DNA from: Leishmania infantum JPCM5
Taxonomy: Eukaryota > Euglenozoa > Kinetoplastea > Trypanosomatida > Trypanosomatidae
Length of the DNA: 64,000 nucleotides
NCBI RefSeq assembly: GCF_000002875.2
Contig: NC_009420.2
Location: 742,001 to 806,000, forward strand
Reading direction: 5' to 3'
Shown: in pieces, positions 41,081-51,827 of the stretch
How positions within the stretch are numbered: position 1 is the first letter of the stretch
Layout of the letters: every line of letters starts with the position of its first letter
Made by a program: the position numbers and the translations under genes
Notes under the pieces: generated by a model
Databases searched by the model: none
What the model was told of the DNA's origin: nothing
The model's input: only the letters and a program-made list of their open reading frames with translations

Positions 41081-44000
41081 ATGAGCGGCACGTCGCTGGA
41101 CTTCTTGCTGTCGGAGATTCTTAGCCCCGACAATGTTCAACGCGCTGCGGCGGAAAAGGAGCTGGAGCGGCGGGGCCTCGAGGTGCCCGGGTTCTGCTTC
41201 TCTCTTGCTCGCCACTGCCGAACGCTCATGAACAACCAGTCTTCGCACGCCGTCGCGCTAGTAGCTTTGTCTGTTCTAAAGCGCAGTGTGACGGCGTCGG
41301 ATCGCGCGGAGGAGCTTGAGCAGGTTGTGTCTTCGCTCCTTTCGGACCTGACCGACATCACAGTCCTACCTGGTGGCTCTGCAGCAGCGATGCGGCAGTG
41401 GTCATCGACGGTATGCACAACTGTACGGCGCCTTGCCGTCTTGTGCGCTTCACAAACCGCGGCACCAGCCGCCGGCGAGGCCACGACTGGTGCGATCACG
41501 GCGCAGCTGCTCGGTGCCTTTGACCAGTACCCAAACGCTGACGCCAGTGGACTGCTGCCGGTTTTCAGCCATGTGTGGCTGCTGCGAACCATGTTTGAGG
41601 AGCCGGTACCAGACGTGATGCACGCATGGTGTGCCGAGCTAATTTTGAATTGTGCGCCGCCTCTCTTCGAAATCCTCTGCGCTGGCGCAGCTGCAACGCT
41701 GAGCATGGCGTCGTCCGACTGCTCTGCGTTCGCGGCAGATTCACCGGAGGCCTACGCACGCTGCTCTCTCTCGACCCTCATTGCCCAAACCCTAGCAGCC
41801 CTCTATGAATGGCAGTTTGCGTCTAGTGGGCGGAAGCACTTCCCTGCTGAGCTCAAGCAGCACTTCCTCTCAGCCTATCCGCTCCTCCAGTCTTTTATGT
41901 GCACCCCATGCGCGCGCTGGCTGTCAGTGTGCGTCGGCGCAACCTCGTCTTCTACAAGCGCTCTTCCATTTGTGCAGGCGCGCGCGGCCAACTTTGCCGC
42001 AGCGTCGCTGGCCGCGCTCGAGTACGTGTCGAGTGTACTGCAGTTGGGTGGGTGGTACAAGCGATGCGTTTCGGCGCAGCTCTTTCAGGCGCTGCTGCAG
42101 TCATTGGAAGCTGACGCAGCTTACTATGGGGCCGCGCTCTGCGTCGACGGTGAGGAGGAGGCGGAGAGCCTTATAGCCAGCGCTGGGTGGACTGGGTGGC
42201 CACACACGGGGAGTGGCGGCGGTGAACAGGGCGATGGCGCTTCGCCACACAGCTGGACAACAGTGGTGCGCCGGCGCGCCACGCAGTGCTGGTCGCTCTT
42301 TCGGGACGCAGCTTTGCTGCCTTTCCTCAAGGTTGGCCTAGTGGATGTTGTGGGCCACCAATGCGGGCTACAGTACTACAAGCTGCTGCTGGCCTACGCT
42401 GTCCCCTCGCCTGTCGATGTGGGGGCGTGGCTTCACGACCCAAACACGTTTTTGCGCGAGGAAGAGGAGCGCGAGGACGGAGTGAGGTGGACAACCCGTA
42501 ACGCCGTCGCGCAGCTCTACACAGATAGCATAGCAGCTCTTGGCCCACTTTTCCTGCACGCCTCTTTGGAGGACTTGCACGAACGCCTCTTAGCGCGCAT
42601 CCCAGACAACGACGGCAGGACGTGCGGCGATGGACAGACTTCCCTCGCCTATGATGGCACGGTAATGCTCACCGCATCGCAGCAGCAGCGAGAGGCAGCC
42701 CTTTTCTTCATGGAAACGGTACTTAAGCACCGGGCGAGGCAGTTGCGCGAGTGCGGCGCAGCCGACTTTACGCCACTTGCTACGCACTTGTGGAGCAATG
42801 ACGTGGCAAGCGCTTCGGCGCACCCTGGCTTGACGGCCCGGGCGCTCATGCTGATAACCGCCATCGTGCGATTCACTCACTCGACTCTCGCGGCCTCCGA
42901 ACCGGCCGCCTCCGCAGACGCCGCTGCGGCAACGAACACCGAAGCGGCATCCGAGGGCTTTATGGCCACTGTTGTGGCGGACAGCATACACGCATTGTCA
43001 CTCTTTACGGGGACATCAAAGGAGCCCATCGCGGTGCCGTTATCCTCATGCACGCCACTGGTCGCAGTGCTCCTCTGCCGAGTTCTGCAAAGCACGCTGC
43101 CTTATTGGTCCGATGTAATGCTTGCGCAGCACTCTGCTGCGTGGCAGGTCTCACTACTGGCGCTTCTGTCCTCCGAGGCAGGCCTTACTGATGACGCGTT
43201 GTACAATACGGTGGAGCAGTTGGCGGATCTTCTCAAAGTTGCGCGTGCCGCACGGGAAAAGGGCACTCAGTCCCACTACGGTAGAGTGAGCACGGCAGCT
43301 GCAGCTCCGCCGATGCTCGACGCTCTCCCACGGACGGTGATGGACTGCTGGCGCCGTCACGTAAGCGATCCTAACCTCGCGGATGCCGTGCTGGGTTTGC
43401 TGCGCTACGTCGTACGCGACGGCGAAAGCGGCGCATCGCTTTTGCTGCAGGAGCTGCCATGGGTCAACGCTGTCCTCAGTGGCTTTGTCGAGTCTACAGC
43501 AGAGCTGTGCGCTGTTCCGCACTTTCTGCGTCTGCTCAAGTGCTTGTTTGAGCATGCCCCGGACGAAGTGGCGAACTGTGCTGCTGCCATGATGCTAGAC
43601 AGTCTGTGCCAACTTCTCTTGTGTACCGAGGAGTCCGCGATCCTTGGCGCGTCGAGCAGTTGCCTTGCCGCTCTGCTGCGTCGCTGTCTTGCAGTGCAGT
43701 CGGTGCAGGTGCGCGTTGTCGCGGCAACCATGGAGGCTGCCATGGCGGGTGGCGCTACTGCCGATGAAGGCGGCCTCTCCGGTGCCGTCGGTACCACCGC
43801 GCGCTTGGCGGACGCTCCTCGCACCGTCTACCCCTTCGCCACCGTCATCGTCGCTTTTGTCCTCCGCACGCTCGATGGCCGCCGTGATGAGGCGTCGCTG
43901 ATGGACGTGGGCGATGCTCTCCTGACCATTATGCAGAAGTACACTAGCTTCTCCGAGGCGGAGCTGATCCGTATCATCCACGCTACTGTGCGCCGACTTT

Positions 44001-44920
44001 CTATCGTGCGCACCGATACTGTTGCGCAGCAGTTACTGGCTCCTTTGGCCACCTTGATGGTGCTTCATCCTGCAGCTCTGCTGCGGACACTGGCGCAAGG
44101 GGGGTTTCTCGTGGAGACGATGAGCCGTTGGCTGCCGCAAGTGGAGCACTTCTCGAATTTGCGCGCCACCTTTGTTTCATGCGAGGGTCTGCTCAAGATG
44201 CTCTCGTACTTATCTCAGCCATCATCGTCGCCGATGCTGACGGCAGAGGAAGTACAGCAGCTGGCGCAGCAGCCGGTGACATGCCGCTGGCTCCTGCCTG
44301 AGGAACTCACCGAGAGCAAGAAGGGTTCGCGTAAGGCGTCGCGCAAAGGCAGCAAAGGGGTCTCAGCCGCGGCAACGCGTCGTGTCATTTTGTCCTCACT
44401 CACCCGGGGGGCTTCGGTGGAGACGTCGCTCCCATTGTACGCCGGGGTGCTCGTCGGCGTCGGTCGCGGTCTGCTGACGTTGCTGGCGGCTCCTCCTGCT
44501 GCTCTGTGTCGCGCCAGTCAAGCAGCTGGCGACACCGCGACGCCCGGAAACGGGATCGGTGCGGGCGTTTTTCCGTTGGACGAGGATGATGACGACAGCA
44601 ACGGACTTTTCCGTGGGGACAGCGCCGACGGCAGTGACCCCGAGGCAGAGGACACGTGGGAAGAGGACGTGGACAGCTCCTCCGACGACGAGACTGGAGG
44701 TGACGCACGGCAGTCGGAGGCGCTGGACATCAACGCATACTCGCCAGAGACGACGGATCGACAACGGTTGCTGCGCCCAATGGGTGAACAGATGCTACCG
44801 TGGATGCAGACACACGGCGGTGAAGTGGCATCGTTTTTTACTCTGCAAGAGGCACAAACACTGACGTCTTTCTTCACCTCCTGTGCAGCGAGTGGTGGAT
44901 GTGGGCCCTCAGCGGCGTGA
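41081..44920 (+). CDS. Importin-beta-like karyopherin (IPO9/Kap114-like), putative
   Basis: A 1,279-aa alpha-solenoid protein. The first 70 residues have the importin-beta N-terminal pattern (LLSEILSPDNVQRAAAEKEL ... VPGFCFSLAR ... SHAVALVALSVLKRSV), the region that binds Ran-GTP in this family. The rest is HEAT-like: repeated Leu/Ala-rich helix pairs without membrane segments. Near the C-terminus are a basic Ser/Lys repeat (KKGSRKASRKGSKG, about 1085-1100) and a long acidic stretch (DEDDDD ... SSSDDETGG, about 1165-1215), similar in placement to the acidic loops of IPO9/Kap114. Such carriers move histones or ribosomal proteins into the nucleus. Cargo is unknown, and the subfamily call is tentative. 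The ATG at 41081 directly opens the conserved N-terminus. Confidence 0.75.
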   Translation: MSGTSLDFLLSEILSPDNVQRAAAEKELERRGLEVPGFCFSLARHCRTLMNNQSSHAVALVALSVLKRSVTASDRAEELEQVVSSLLSDLTDITVLPGGSAAAMRQWSSTVCTTVRRLAVLCASQTAAPAAGEATTGAITAQLLGAFDQYPNADASGLLPVFSHVWLLRTMFEEPVPDVMHAWCAELILNCAPPLFEILCAGAAATLSMASSDCSAFAADSPEAYARCSLSTLIAQTLAALYEWQFASSGRKHFPAELKQHFLSAYPLLQSFMCTPCARWLSVCVGATSSSTSALPFVQARAANFAAASLAALEYVSSVLQLGGWYKRCVSAQLFQALLQSLEADAAYYGAALCVDGEEEAESLIASAGWTGWPHTGSGGGEQGDGASPHSWTTVVRRRATQCWSLFRDAALLPFLKVGLVDVVGHQCGLQYYKLLLAYAVPSPVDVGAWLHDPNTFLREEEEREDGVRWTTRNAVAQLYTDSIAALGPLFLHASLEDLHERLLARIPDNDGRTCGDGQTSLAYDGTVMLTASQQQREAALFFMETVLKHRARQLRECGAADFTPLATHLWSNDVASASAHPGLTARALMLITAIVRFTHSTLAASEPAASADAAAATNTEAASEGFMATVVADSIHALSLFTGTSKEPIAVPLSSCTPLVAVLLCRVLQSTLPYWSDVMLAQHSAAWQVSLLALLSSEAGLTDDALYNTVEQLADLLKVARAAREKGTQSHYGRVSTAAAAPPMLDALPRTVMDCWRRHVSDPNLADAVLGLLRYVVRDGESGASLLLQELPWVNAVLSGFVESTAELCAVPHFLRLLKCLFEHAPDEVANCAAAMMLDSLCQLLLCTEESAILGASSSCLAALLRRCLAVQSVQVRVVAATMEAAMAGGATADEGGLSGAVGTTARLADAPRTVYPFATVIVAFVLRTLDGRRDEASLMDVGDALLTIMQKYTSFSEAELIRIIHATVRRLSIVRTDTVAQQLLAPLATLMVLHPAALLRTLAQGGFLVETMSRWLPQVEHFSNLRATFVSCEGLLKMLSYLSQPSSSPMLTAEEVQQLAQQPVTCRWLLPEELTESKKGSRKASRKGSKGVSAAATRRVILSSLTRGASVETSLPLYAGVLVGVGRGLLTLLAAPPAALCRASQAAGDTATPGNGIGAGVFPLDEDDDDSNGLFRGDSADGSDPEAEDTWEEDVDSSSDDETGGDARQSEALDINAYSPETTDRQRLLRPMGEQMLPWMQTHGGEVASFFTLQEAQTLTSFFTSCAASGGCGPSAA

Positions 44921-45678
44921 AGATGACCTAATCTGTCTCTGCGCACACTGTGAAGGAGAGGGGGGGGCGAGGTATGGTGAAGACGACAAGTCCCTCGACA
45001 TTTCCTCCACCGACCTGCTCTTTCAATTCTTTGTTGTTGCCGTGTTATTGTAACAGACGTCATCCACCGTGCGCATCGCCGCGTCTTCATCCCATTTTAC
45101 CTACCTCTCTCTTGCAATGCATCCACATCACGAGTAACAGCTGCTTCGTGCCACCCATAGGGAAGCACCGGCTAACCTAAGCAAGCAACTTACGAACGAA
45201 ACGATACGAAAAAGAGGGTCGCTACCCCACCCCCAAGGACACACACACACACACACACTGTGTGTGTGCAGCAAGAGAGGGGCTCGGTCATTGCGTCTCT
45301 GTGCACAGCGGCTCTGCAGCTCTGCCACAGCGTGCGCTAGTCAAGGATTGAAGTTCAAATAGTGAGTGGCTGCCGTTTTCGTCGTTTACTTTGTATGTAC
45401 GCGGCAACGCCGTCAGACTACTTGTTTCTCTTCTTCTCTCACCCCCTCGCCTTCCTGTCCTTTACTTGTCTTGCTTGTATGGAAACATGAACGTGCATCC
45501 GTGCGCGTGTTTCTCCCACTTCCTCTTTGTGCCCTCCCCCTTCGTCGTGGCGTGCAACTTTCTTTTGTGGCGTCTGCGCCCTACATCTAGCGGCACAGAA
45601 GAGTGCGGTAGAGCAGCGCGACGGCAGTACGTTGTTCGTCAGCTTTTTTCCCTCTTCTGCCGCAGCCCTTCCCTCTCC
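44921..45678. other. Intergenic spacer with (CA)n-(TG)n junction
   Basis: About 760 bases. A (AC)9 run at 45241-45258 passes directly into (TG)5 at 45259-45268, making a short inverted repeat. Strong pyrimidine tracts at 45424-45475 and 45645-45677 precede the next ATG and suit trans-splicing. Confidence 0.5.
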
Positions 45679-47097
45679 ATGTATCCTGCACTTCCTCGCC
45701 GGCTCGATGGGTGCAGCGGTGGCAGCGCCGCCGCATCATCATGCCAGCGCGTCGCGCCGGCTGCTGCTCCTTTCGTTTCACAAAGCCGTGGTGCAGCGGA
45801 GAACGGTGGGTACGTTATCACGCCGACGGTGGCGCAAGCGGCACCGCCATCTGTGCAGGCAACCAAGACGGCGCGCAGTGGACGTCTGTTTGTAAACCAC
45901 AACACACAGTTTTCTGCCCAGTCTGGGGCCGCGGTACCCGCTCCCTTGACGGCCTCCTTCACCGCAGCAGCAGGAGTGCTGTCAGCGCCTTTGATGCGTT
46001 TGCACGCCGGCAACCGCAGTCCGGTCATCCGACCCGGGGCGAGGATTGGAGCTCACGATGGTGTCGCCGCTTCTGTTTTTGCGGAGGTCCATCTAGCCGC
46101 AGCGTCTCTTCGCTCCTCAGCGCCGTTCCGGCCTGCGCACGGCACCGACCGGCAGGGTCTTTTTCGCGGAAGAACCGTCCCAACAATAGTTGACGCACCC
46201 CATGACACCAGATCCCCTCTGTCGCTTGAAATCGAGGGCGTGCAGACGGGAGAGGAGGTGGTGGTGGACGTGCCGTCCGTGCGACAGCGCAGCAGCACCA
46301 GCTCCATCTCAAACGATGCGGCGCAGCTGCAGAAGCTGCGCCGCCAGCTGGAACAGGCGACAGCAGCCCTCAAGGCCGCGGTGAACACGAATCGCCGACA
46401 GAAGCAGGAGCATCAACAGCAGCGGGCGGAGTGGCTTGTGTTTTCCAACGAGAGCGATGCTCGCTTGCTTAACGTACAGTCCAACCAGGCGAGCCGAGAG
46501 CAACTCCTTTGCAGCGAGCTCAGTGACGCCATCGCGCATCTTCTCGGCGAGTTAAAAGCTCAGGCGTTGAAAAAGCGCGCCGCCGATCAGGCACACGCGA
46601 GCGACAAGGCTGAGTGGGACGCAAAGCAAGCCGTGCTTCTGAGCGAACTGGAGGCTGCGAGGGCGGCGCTTGCCACTCAGTTCACCGCCGCCAACTCCGG
46701 TGACACCCATAAAGAAGAGGCTGATCAACTTCGCGCCGAGCTGGAGGCCCTGCGGCGCAGCGCTGGGGATCAACAACGAAGCTTGGAGGAAAAACTCATG
46801 CAGACGCAGTCCACTCTTCAGGCGAAACAGTCGGAGCTCAACCGGTACCTTCAAGAGAGGGACCAGCACAACTACTTGGTTGCACAGTGCCGACTTTTTA
46901 TTCAGCAGGTGTGCCAGCCTGGGTTCAGCGTCGTGAAGGGGCCATCACTGGAGCCGGTGGAGACGCAACGCCCTGAGCCGACAGGGTTTGTGCTGGTTCC
47001 GTTAGCGGTGTTGCTGCACGGCTACGCGCTCCTCACCGAAGGCGACCGCCAGGCGTTGATCGAACACTACGATGGCAAGGCGAAATCTCTAAAGTGA
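45679..47097 (+). CDS. Coiled-coil protein, hypothetical (472 aa)
   Basis: I chose the ATG at 45679 (MYPALPRRLDGCSGG). The frame is open to 45391, but the extra 96 residues are translated pyrimidine tract. Residues 1-210 are Ala/Ser/Pro-rich and probably disordered. Residues about 220-400 form a long coiled coil rich in Gln, Glu, Arg and Ala (AAQLQKLRRQLEQATAALKA, then EADQLRAELEALRRSAGDQQ). The final 70 residues look globular (LVAQCRLFIQQVC ... FVLVPLAVLLHGYALL). No known family is recognised. A cytoskeletal or basal-body role would be a guess. Confidence 0.75.
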   Translation: MYPALPRRLDGCSGGSAAASSCQRVAPAAAPFVSQSRGAAENGGYVITPTVAQAAPPSVQATKTARSGRLFVNHNTQFSAQSGAAVPAPLTASFTAAAGVLSAPLMRLHAGNRSPVIRPGARIGAHDGVAASVFAEVHLAAASLRSSAPFRPAHGTDRQGLFRGRTVPTIVDAPHDTRSPLSLEIEGVQTGEEVVVDVPSVRQRSSTSSISNDAAQLQKLRRQLEQATAALKAAVNTNRRQKQEHQQQRAEWLVFSNESDARLLNVQSNQASREQLLCSELSDAIAHLLGELKAQALKKRAADQAHASDKAEWDAKQAVLLSELEAARAALATQFTAANSGDTHKEEADQLRAELEALRRSAGDQQRSLEEKLMQTQSTLQAKQSELNRYLQERDQHNYLVAQCRLFIQQVCQPGFSVVKGPSLEPVETQRPEPTGFVLVPLAVLLHGYALLTEGDRQALIEHYDGKAKSLK

Positions 47098-47693
47098 GAA
47101 TTCTTGCGCACAGCCGGCACTACGCCTCCTCCTCTACATAGGTGTTTCTCTACCTCTGCCTGTGTGCGTATCTCCTTTTGTATCCATGTACAAGAGCGCC
47201 TCCTTCGAGAGGCTATCACCACAAAGGAAGCAAACAATGAGGACCGGACTGCAAGCAGCAGGTGCGTGTCACTGTGCGCGTACACATGAGCGCCGGTTGC
47301 TGTGGTGCGTGCTCTACCTCGAGGTGGTATGCCTCTGGCATTCTGTCCACCCGGTGTTTTCTGCTCTACTTGCGCTCTTACAGTTCACGCGATGCAGCCT
47401 CCTTTCGCTCAACTTCGTTTTTTTTTTTGGTTTCTCCCTCCTCCCTCTCTCTCGCATGTGCGCTCACACGCGTATATACACGCTTGCACACACTGCTACT
47501 CTTCTTACCGATATACACAGAATCTCGTCCCACCGCCCCTACCCCCTCCACCTCGACCACGGCACAAAGAAAACGACTAAGGTAACCCGTATCAGCACTG
47601 TGTTATTTTCCATTAACCACCGCGTGCGTTTTTCTTCGCGCTAAAGTCACCGAAATCAATCAAGACAGACACACCCGACCTCCAAAAGGAAAC
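47098..47693. other. Intergenic spacer upstream of HSP60-1
   Basis: About 600 bases with long pyrimidine runs (47405-47455 and 47520-47560), suitable for polyadenylation and splice signals. No gene. Confidence 0.5.
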
Positions 47694-49394
47694 ATGCTCC
47701 GCTCCGCTGTGTGTCTTGCCGGCAAGGACGTGCGCTTTGGTGAAGAAGCCCGCCGCTCCATGCAGAAGGGCGTCACTCGCGCTGTGGCTGCGGTAGCGAC
47801 GACGCTGGGGCCGAAGGGTCGCAACGTGATCATCGAGCAGGCCTACGGCGCGCCGAAGATCACGAAGGATGGCGTGACCGTTGCCAAGGCGATCGAGTTC
47901 AAGGATCGCTTCGAGAACATGGGTGCGCAGCTGGTACGCCAGGTGTGCAACCAGACGAACGACTTGGCTGGTGACGGCACCACGACCTCTGCGGTGCTTG
48001 TGGACAGCATCTTCGGCGAGGGCCTCAAGTGCATTGCCCAGGGCACGAACCCGATCGACATGAAGCGTGGCATGGATGTCGCGGTTGACTACGTGCAGAC
48101 GAGCCTGCTGAAGCAGAGCCGCCCGATCAAGGGATCGGAGGACATTGTTCGCGTTGCCACGATCTCGGCCAACGGCGATGAGGAAATCGGCAAGATGATC
48201 GGTCAGGCGATGGACAAGGTCGGCCGCGACGGCGTCATTACGGCGCAGGACGGCAAGACGATGGCCACTGAGCTGGAGGTTGTGGAGGGCATGAAGATCG
48301 AGCGTGGGTTTCTCAGCCCGTACTTCGTGACGGATGCAAAGGCGCAGAAGGCCGAGCTCGAGGACTTGTATGTGCTTGTATCCAAGAAAAAAATTAGCAC
48401 CATCCAGACGTTGCTTCCTGCCCTCAACCACGTGGCTCAGCAAGGTCGCCCGCTTCTGATCATTGCCGACGACGTGGAGAGCGAGGCGCTGACGACACTG
48501 ATCTTCAACAAGTTGCAGGGCAAGCTGAAGGTGTGCTGCGTCAAGGCGCCGGGCTTCGGCGACACTAAGGAAGGCATGCTCGAGGACATCGCTGTTTTCA
48601 CTGGCGCTAAGGTCGTGGGGGACGAGAACACTGGCGTGGAGCTGGATGCCAAGAACTTCGACCCCTCCATCCTCGGCTCTGTCAAGAAGGTGACAGTGAC
48701 AAAGGACGACACAGTGATGCTGAACGGCGGCGGCGATGCGGCGGCGGTGCAGGAGCGCCAGCAGTTGCTGCGCGATCGCATCGAGCAGGAGGCTGTGGAG
48801 TACAATCGGGAGAAGCTGCAGGAGCGTCTGGCGAAGCTGAGCGGCGGCGTGGCCGTCATCAAGGTGGGCGGTGCTACCGAGTTGGAGGTGAGCGAGAAGA
48901 AGGACCGCGTCGTGGACGCTGTATGCTCCACTCGCGCTGCGGTGCAGGAGGGTATCGTGGCCGGCGGTGGCACGGCTCTGCTGCGCGCCAGCAAGGAGCT
49001 GGAGAAGCTGCTCACCAGCGAGCATCTTTCGCGCGATCAGCGCACGGGTGTGACCATCGTGCGTAATGCCATCCGGCTGCCGGCTATGAAGATTGCCGCG
49101 AACGCTGGCAAGGAGGGTGCGGTTATTGTGGAGAAGGTGCTTGAGGCTTCCGAGGAGAGCGTCGGCTACGATGCGCAGAACGACAGGTACGTGAACATGT
49201 TCGAGGCTGGCATCATCGACCCCACCCGCGTCGTGCGTGTGGCCATCAGCGATGCGACGTCTGTGGCGAGTCTGATGATGACGGCCGAGGCCGCCATTGT
49301 TGAGGCTCCAAAGGAGTCCAAGAAAGACAAGAATGGCAAGAAGACCGCTGCCGCTGAGGCGGAGGATGACGAGGAGCTGTTCGGCAGCTACTAG
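47694..49394 (+). CDS. HSP60: Mitochondrial chaperonin HSP60, copy 1 (variant C-terminus)
   Basis: A 566-aa group I chaperonin, which folds imported proteins in the mitochondrial matrix. A short N-terminal extension ([15 protein letters not shown]) acts as a probable import signal. The ATP-binding GDGTTT is at 93-98, and the catalytic Asp is kept in [23 protein letters not shown]. The C-terminus is unusual. Instead of the Gly-Gly-Met tail normal for GroEL/HSP60 it ends in Lys/Glu/Ala-rich sequence ([24 protein letters not shown]). Long DNA blocks are identical to copy 2 at 51828 and alternate with strongly different ones. An intact frame and normal codon bias argue for a working, specialised paralogue. 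Confidence 0.95.
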   Translation: MLRSAVCLAGKDVRFGEEARRSMQKGVTRAVAAVATTLGPKGRNVIIEQAYGAPKITKDGVTVAKAIEFKDRFENMGAQLVRQVCNQTNDLAGDGTTTSAVLVDSIFGEGLKCIAQGTNPIDMKRGMDVAVDYVQTSLLKQSRPIKGSEDIVRVATISANGDEEIGKMIGQAMDKVGRDGVITAQDGKTMATELEVVEGMKIERGFLSPYFVTDAKAQKAELEDLYVLVSKKKISTIQTLLPALNHVAQQGRPLLIIADDVESEALTTLIFNKLQGKLKVCCVKAPGFGDTKEGMLEDIAVFTGAKVVGDENTGVELDAKNFDPSILGSVKKVTVTKDDTVMLNGGGDAAAVQERQQLLRDRIEQEAVEYNREKLQERLAKLSGGVAVIKVGGATELEVSEKKDRVVDAVCSTRAAVQEGIVAGGGTALLRASKELEKLLTSEHLSRDQRTGVTIVRNAIRLPAMKIAANAGKEGAVIVEKVLEASEESVGYDAQNDRYVNMFEAGIIDPTRVVRVAISDATSVASLMMTAEAAIVEAPKESKKDKNGKKTAAAEAEDDEELFGSY

Positions 49395-51827
49395 AAGCCG
49401 AAATTGCCCAGAGTTGAGATTTTGGCGCGGCCAACAGCCTCTTTTTTCCGCCTATGTCGCTGACCTCTCGTCCCTTCGTCCGCATTACTCCGCATCCGCT
49501 TGAGCACGCGTGTGCCTGTGTGTATGCTCAGCGACACTTTTTTTATTATATTTTTGTTTCCTTTATGCTCACAGTATATTTTTGTGTGTGCGTGTGTGCG
49601 TGCGTGCGTTGTTTGTTGTTTGCTCTTTACCGCTTACTTCGGCTGGTCGCGAATTGCCACTCGTGTCGCTGCACCGTCACCGACTTTCCACCCCTTCCCT
49701 CTGCCATACTACCTTCTTTCTTCCCCCCTTTCCAGCGAAGACCGCTTTTAGGGGAGGGGGCCGCAGGAAGATGGGAGACCGATGAAAAACGGTGGAGCCC
49801 CACTGAAAAAAGGGGGAAGGGGTGAGCAGAAAAAGGAAAAAGAGTGTTCGGAAAAGACTCCTGTGCATGTGGGCTCTCTCTCCCTTCTCTGTACTTCACC
49901 GTGCATGTGTGCGCGTGTGTGCTCTTGCGATGCCTGTTCTCTCTGACATTGTCGCCTGCCTTGCCCGTGTGCCGGCTGGCGTTTTGCGCGTTGGGTGTCG
50001 CTCTTGTAGCGTAGCCTCTCACAGTTCTGATTAAGTAGCGTGGCAACGCACTGTTTGAGGATGTGACGGGTGGCGGTGGGGAGAGAGGCAGCCTGCAAAG
50101 CGCCTCGGCCCTTCCGTGTGACATTCTGCTCTTGTCCCTCGCCATCTTCTCCCACACAAGTGCACCGCTCACTCTCTCCTCAGGACGTCCTAAGGCAAAG
50201 AACGGAGGACGGGGGGTGTACGTGTGACCTACGGGCGGCACGGAGGAGAGGATCGCTGCACTCATCCTTGTTTACGGTGCACTACAGCACCTTAGCGTCA
50301 AACGCGAGAGAGAGTAGAAGGGATGGTGGAGTTGTGGCCTATGCAGGCAAGCCGATGCTGTTGTGTGAAGAGGGAACGCGCATATTGATGGGGCGGTTAT
50401 GCAGGCCAGGTGGGACGAAGGGTGTAGGCGAGGGGGGCACGCCTACGGCCCGTTCCCATCCCTACCCTTCCACCTCGACAAGTGCCATTTGTGTGGTATG
50501 CCTACCTCCGTCTTTTTTTTTTCTCCACAGCAGACAGTACTTAACCGACAGAGATACACACAGAGAAACGCACACGAACAAAAAGAGCGTCGTTTATTTT
50601 TCTTCAGGCTTCGCGGACTTCCCTCTACCCTCACACCCCTCCTCACTACCCCTAAAAAGAGAACGCTCGCTGCATGTGTGCGTGTGTGTGGGTGTATATG
50701 TGCGGGTGTGTATGTGGCATGGAAGCGTGTTAGTGAATGTTGACGGAAAAGCGATGGTGGCGCACCATGGCGGCAACACCAATAGACACAACAACAAAAA
50801 AGGGAGAAAAATGGAAACTGCACGTGCAAGGGCACCAGCTGCTCATGCGGTGTACTGGCCCACGTTTCTCCTGTTCTTCTCTGTTCGTCTATCTGTTGCC
50901 TACACCTTTTTGCGCTTGCCTGTGCATGATCACTTCGAGTTGACACATCTGTCACGAAAGCCACCGCCGAAAAGGGAGAGGTGTCTATTAGTTGAAGGGA
51001 GGAAAGAAAAAAAAACACGATGATGTGAATCACTTGAGCTGCGCGAGCTATGGTGCATGCTCCCTCTCCGCAACATGTGCATAGGGGGGCCTGTACTCCT
51101 CAAAGAGGTGGAAGGGAGTGGCTGCTGCTAGTAGGGCCAATGAGTCGCACTAGAAAGTGTACCGCGCTCCATCGTTGCACGTAACCATTACTCGAGCCTT
51201 TTTGTTCTTGTAGGACACGGCAGAAGAACTACAGGCAATACCTATCATTTCTTTGTCATCCTGCATTTTCTCTCTTCTTTTCCAACGCCGTTATCCTTCT
51301 CCATCTTCCTTTCTTATCTGCCCCTTTCTCGTTCGATCACACACCCACACCCCACACACAGATTGCCACGCCTCTCCAGCAACAAGCAACGAAAACAGCC
51401 ACTAAAAGCAGAACACCATTTTTACTCATTATCTAAAAGCGTCTATCCCCTCCTCCACCCTCCCTATCTCCTATTAACGCGGCAGCCCCTCCGCCCTCCC
51501 ACGTAAGAGCCTCACGTATTTTTCTCCTTCTCTCACGTACGCGGTCTTTTCGGCGCCTGATACTGTGATCACGAGAAGAGAGGACGAAGAAGCGAAAACC
51601 CCCATCGACTCCCTTCCCGTCTCGAAGAAAGAGAAAAAAAACGTAACGATCTTCACCTCTTTACAGACTTGTGTGTGTGCGTGTGTGCGTGTGTGTGTTT
51701 TGTTTTGCTTCGTCGTGCTTTGAAGGCTTCCCGTTTTTCTGCCTGTCTGCGGATTCGCTTCCTTCTACCTCCCCCCTTCTCCATATCCTCTCCCCACACC
51801 CAACCTCCCACAGAAAACATCTTCAAG
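49395..51827. other. Intergenic spacer between the HSP60 copies
   Basis: About 2.4 kb of pyrimidine-rich DNA with TG and T runs. Open frames (for example 50070-51023) lack coding bias. The spacer shows no obvious similarity to the one before copy 1, so the tandem pair does not share flanks except for the coding start. Confidence 0.5.
51812..51813 (+). other. Candidate spliced-leader acceptor for HSP60-2
   Basis: A long pyrimidine-rich tract (about 51761-51810) ends in CACAG, 14 bases before the HSP60-2 ATG. If used, the 5' UTR beyond the spliced leader is very short. Confidence 0.4.

Noticed and set aside
50070..51023. 317-codon open frame between the HSP60 genes
   Set aside because: Composition is that of pyrimidine/TG-rich spacer translated by chance. 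There is no conserved motif.
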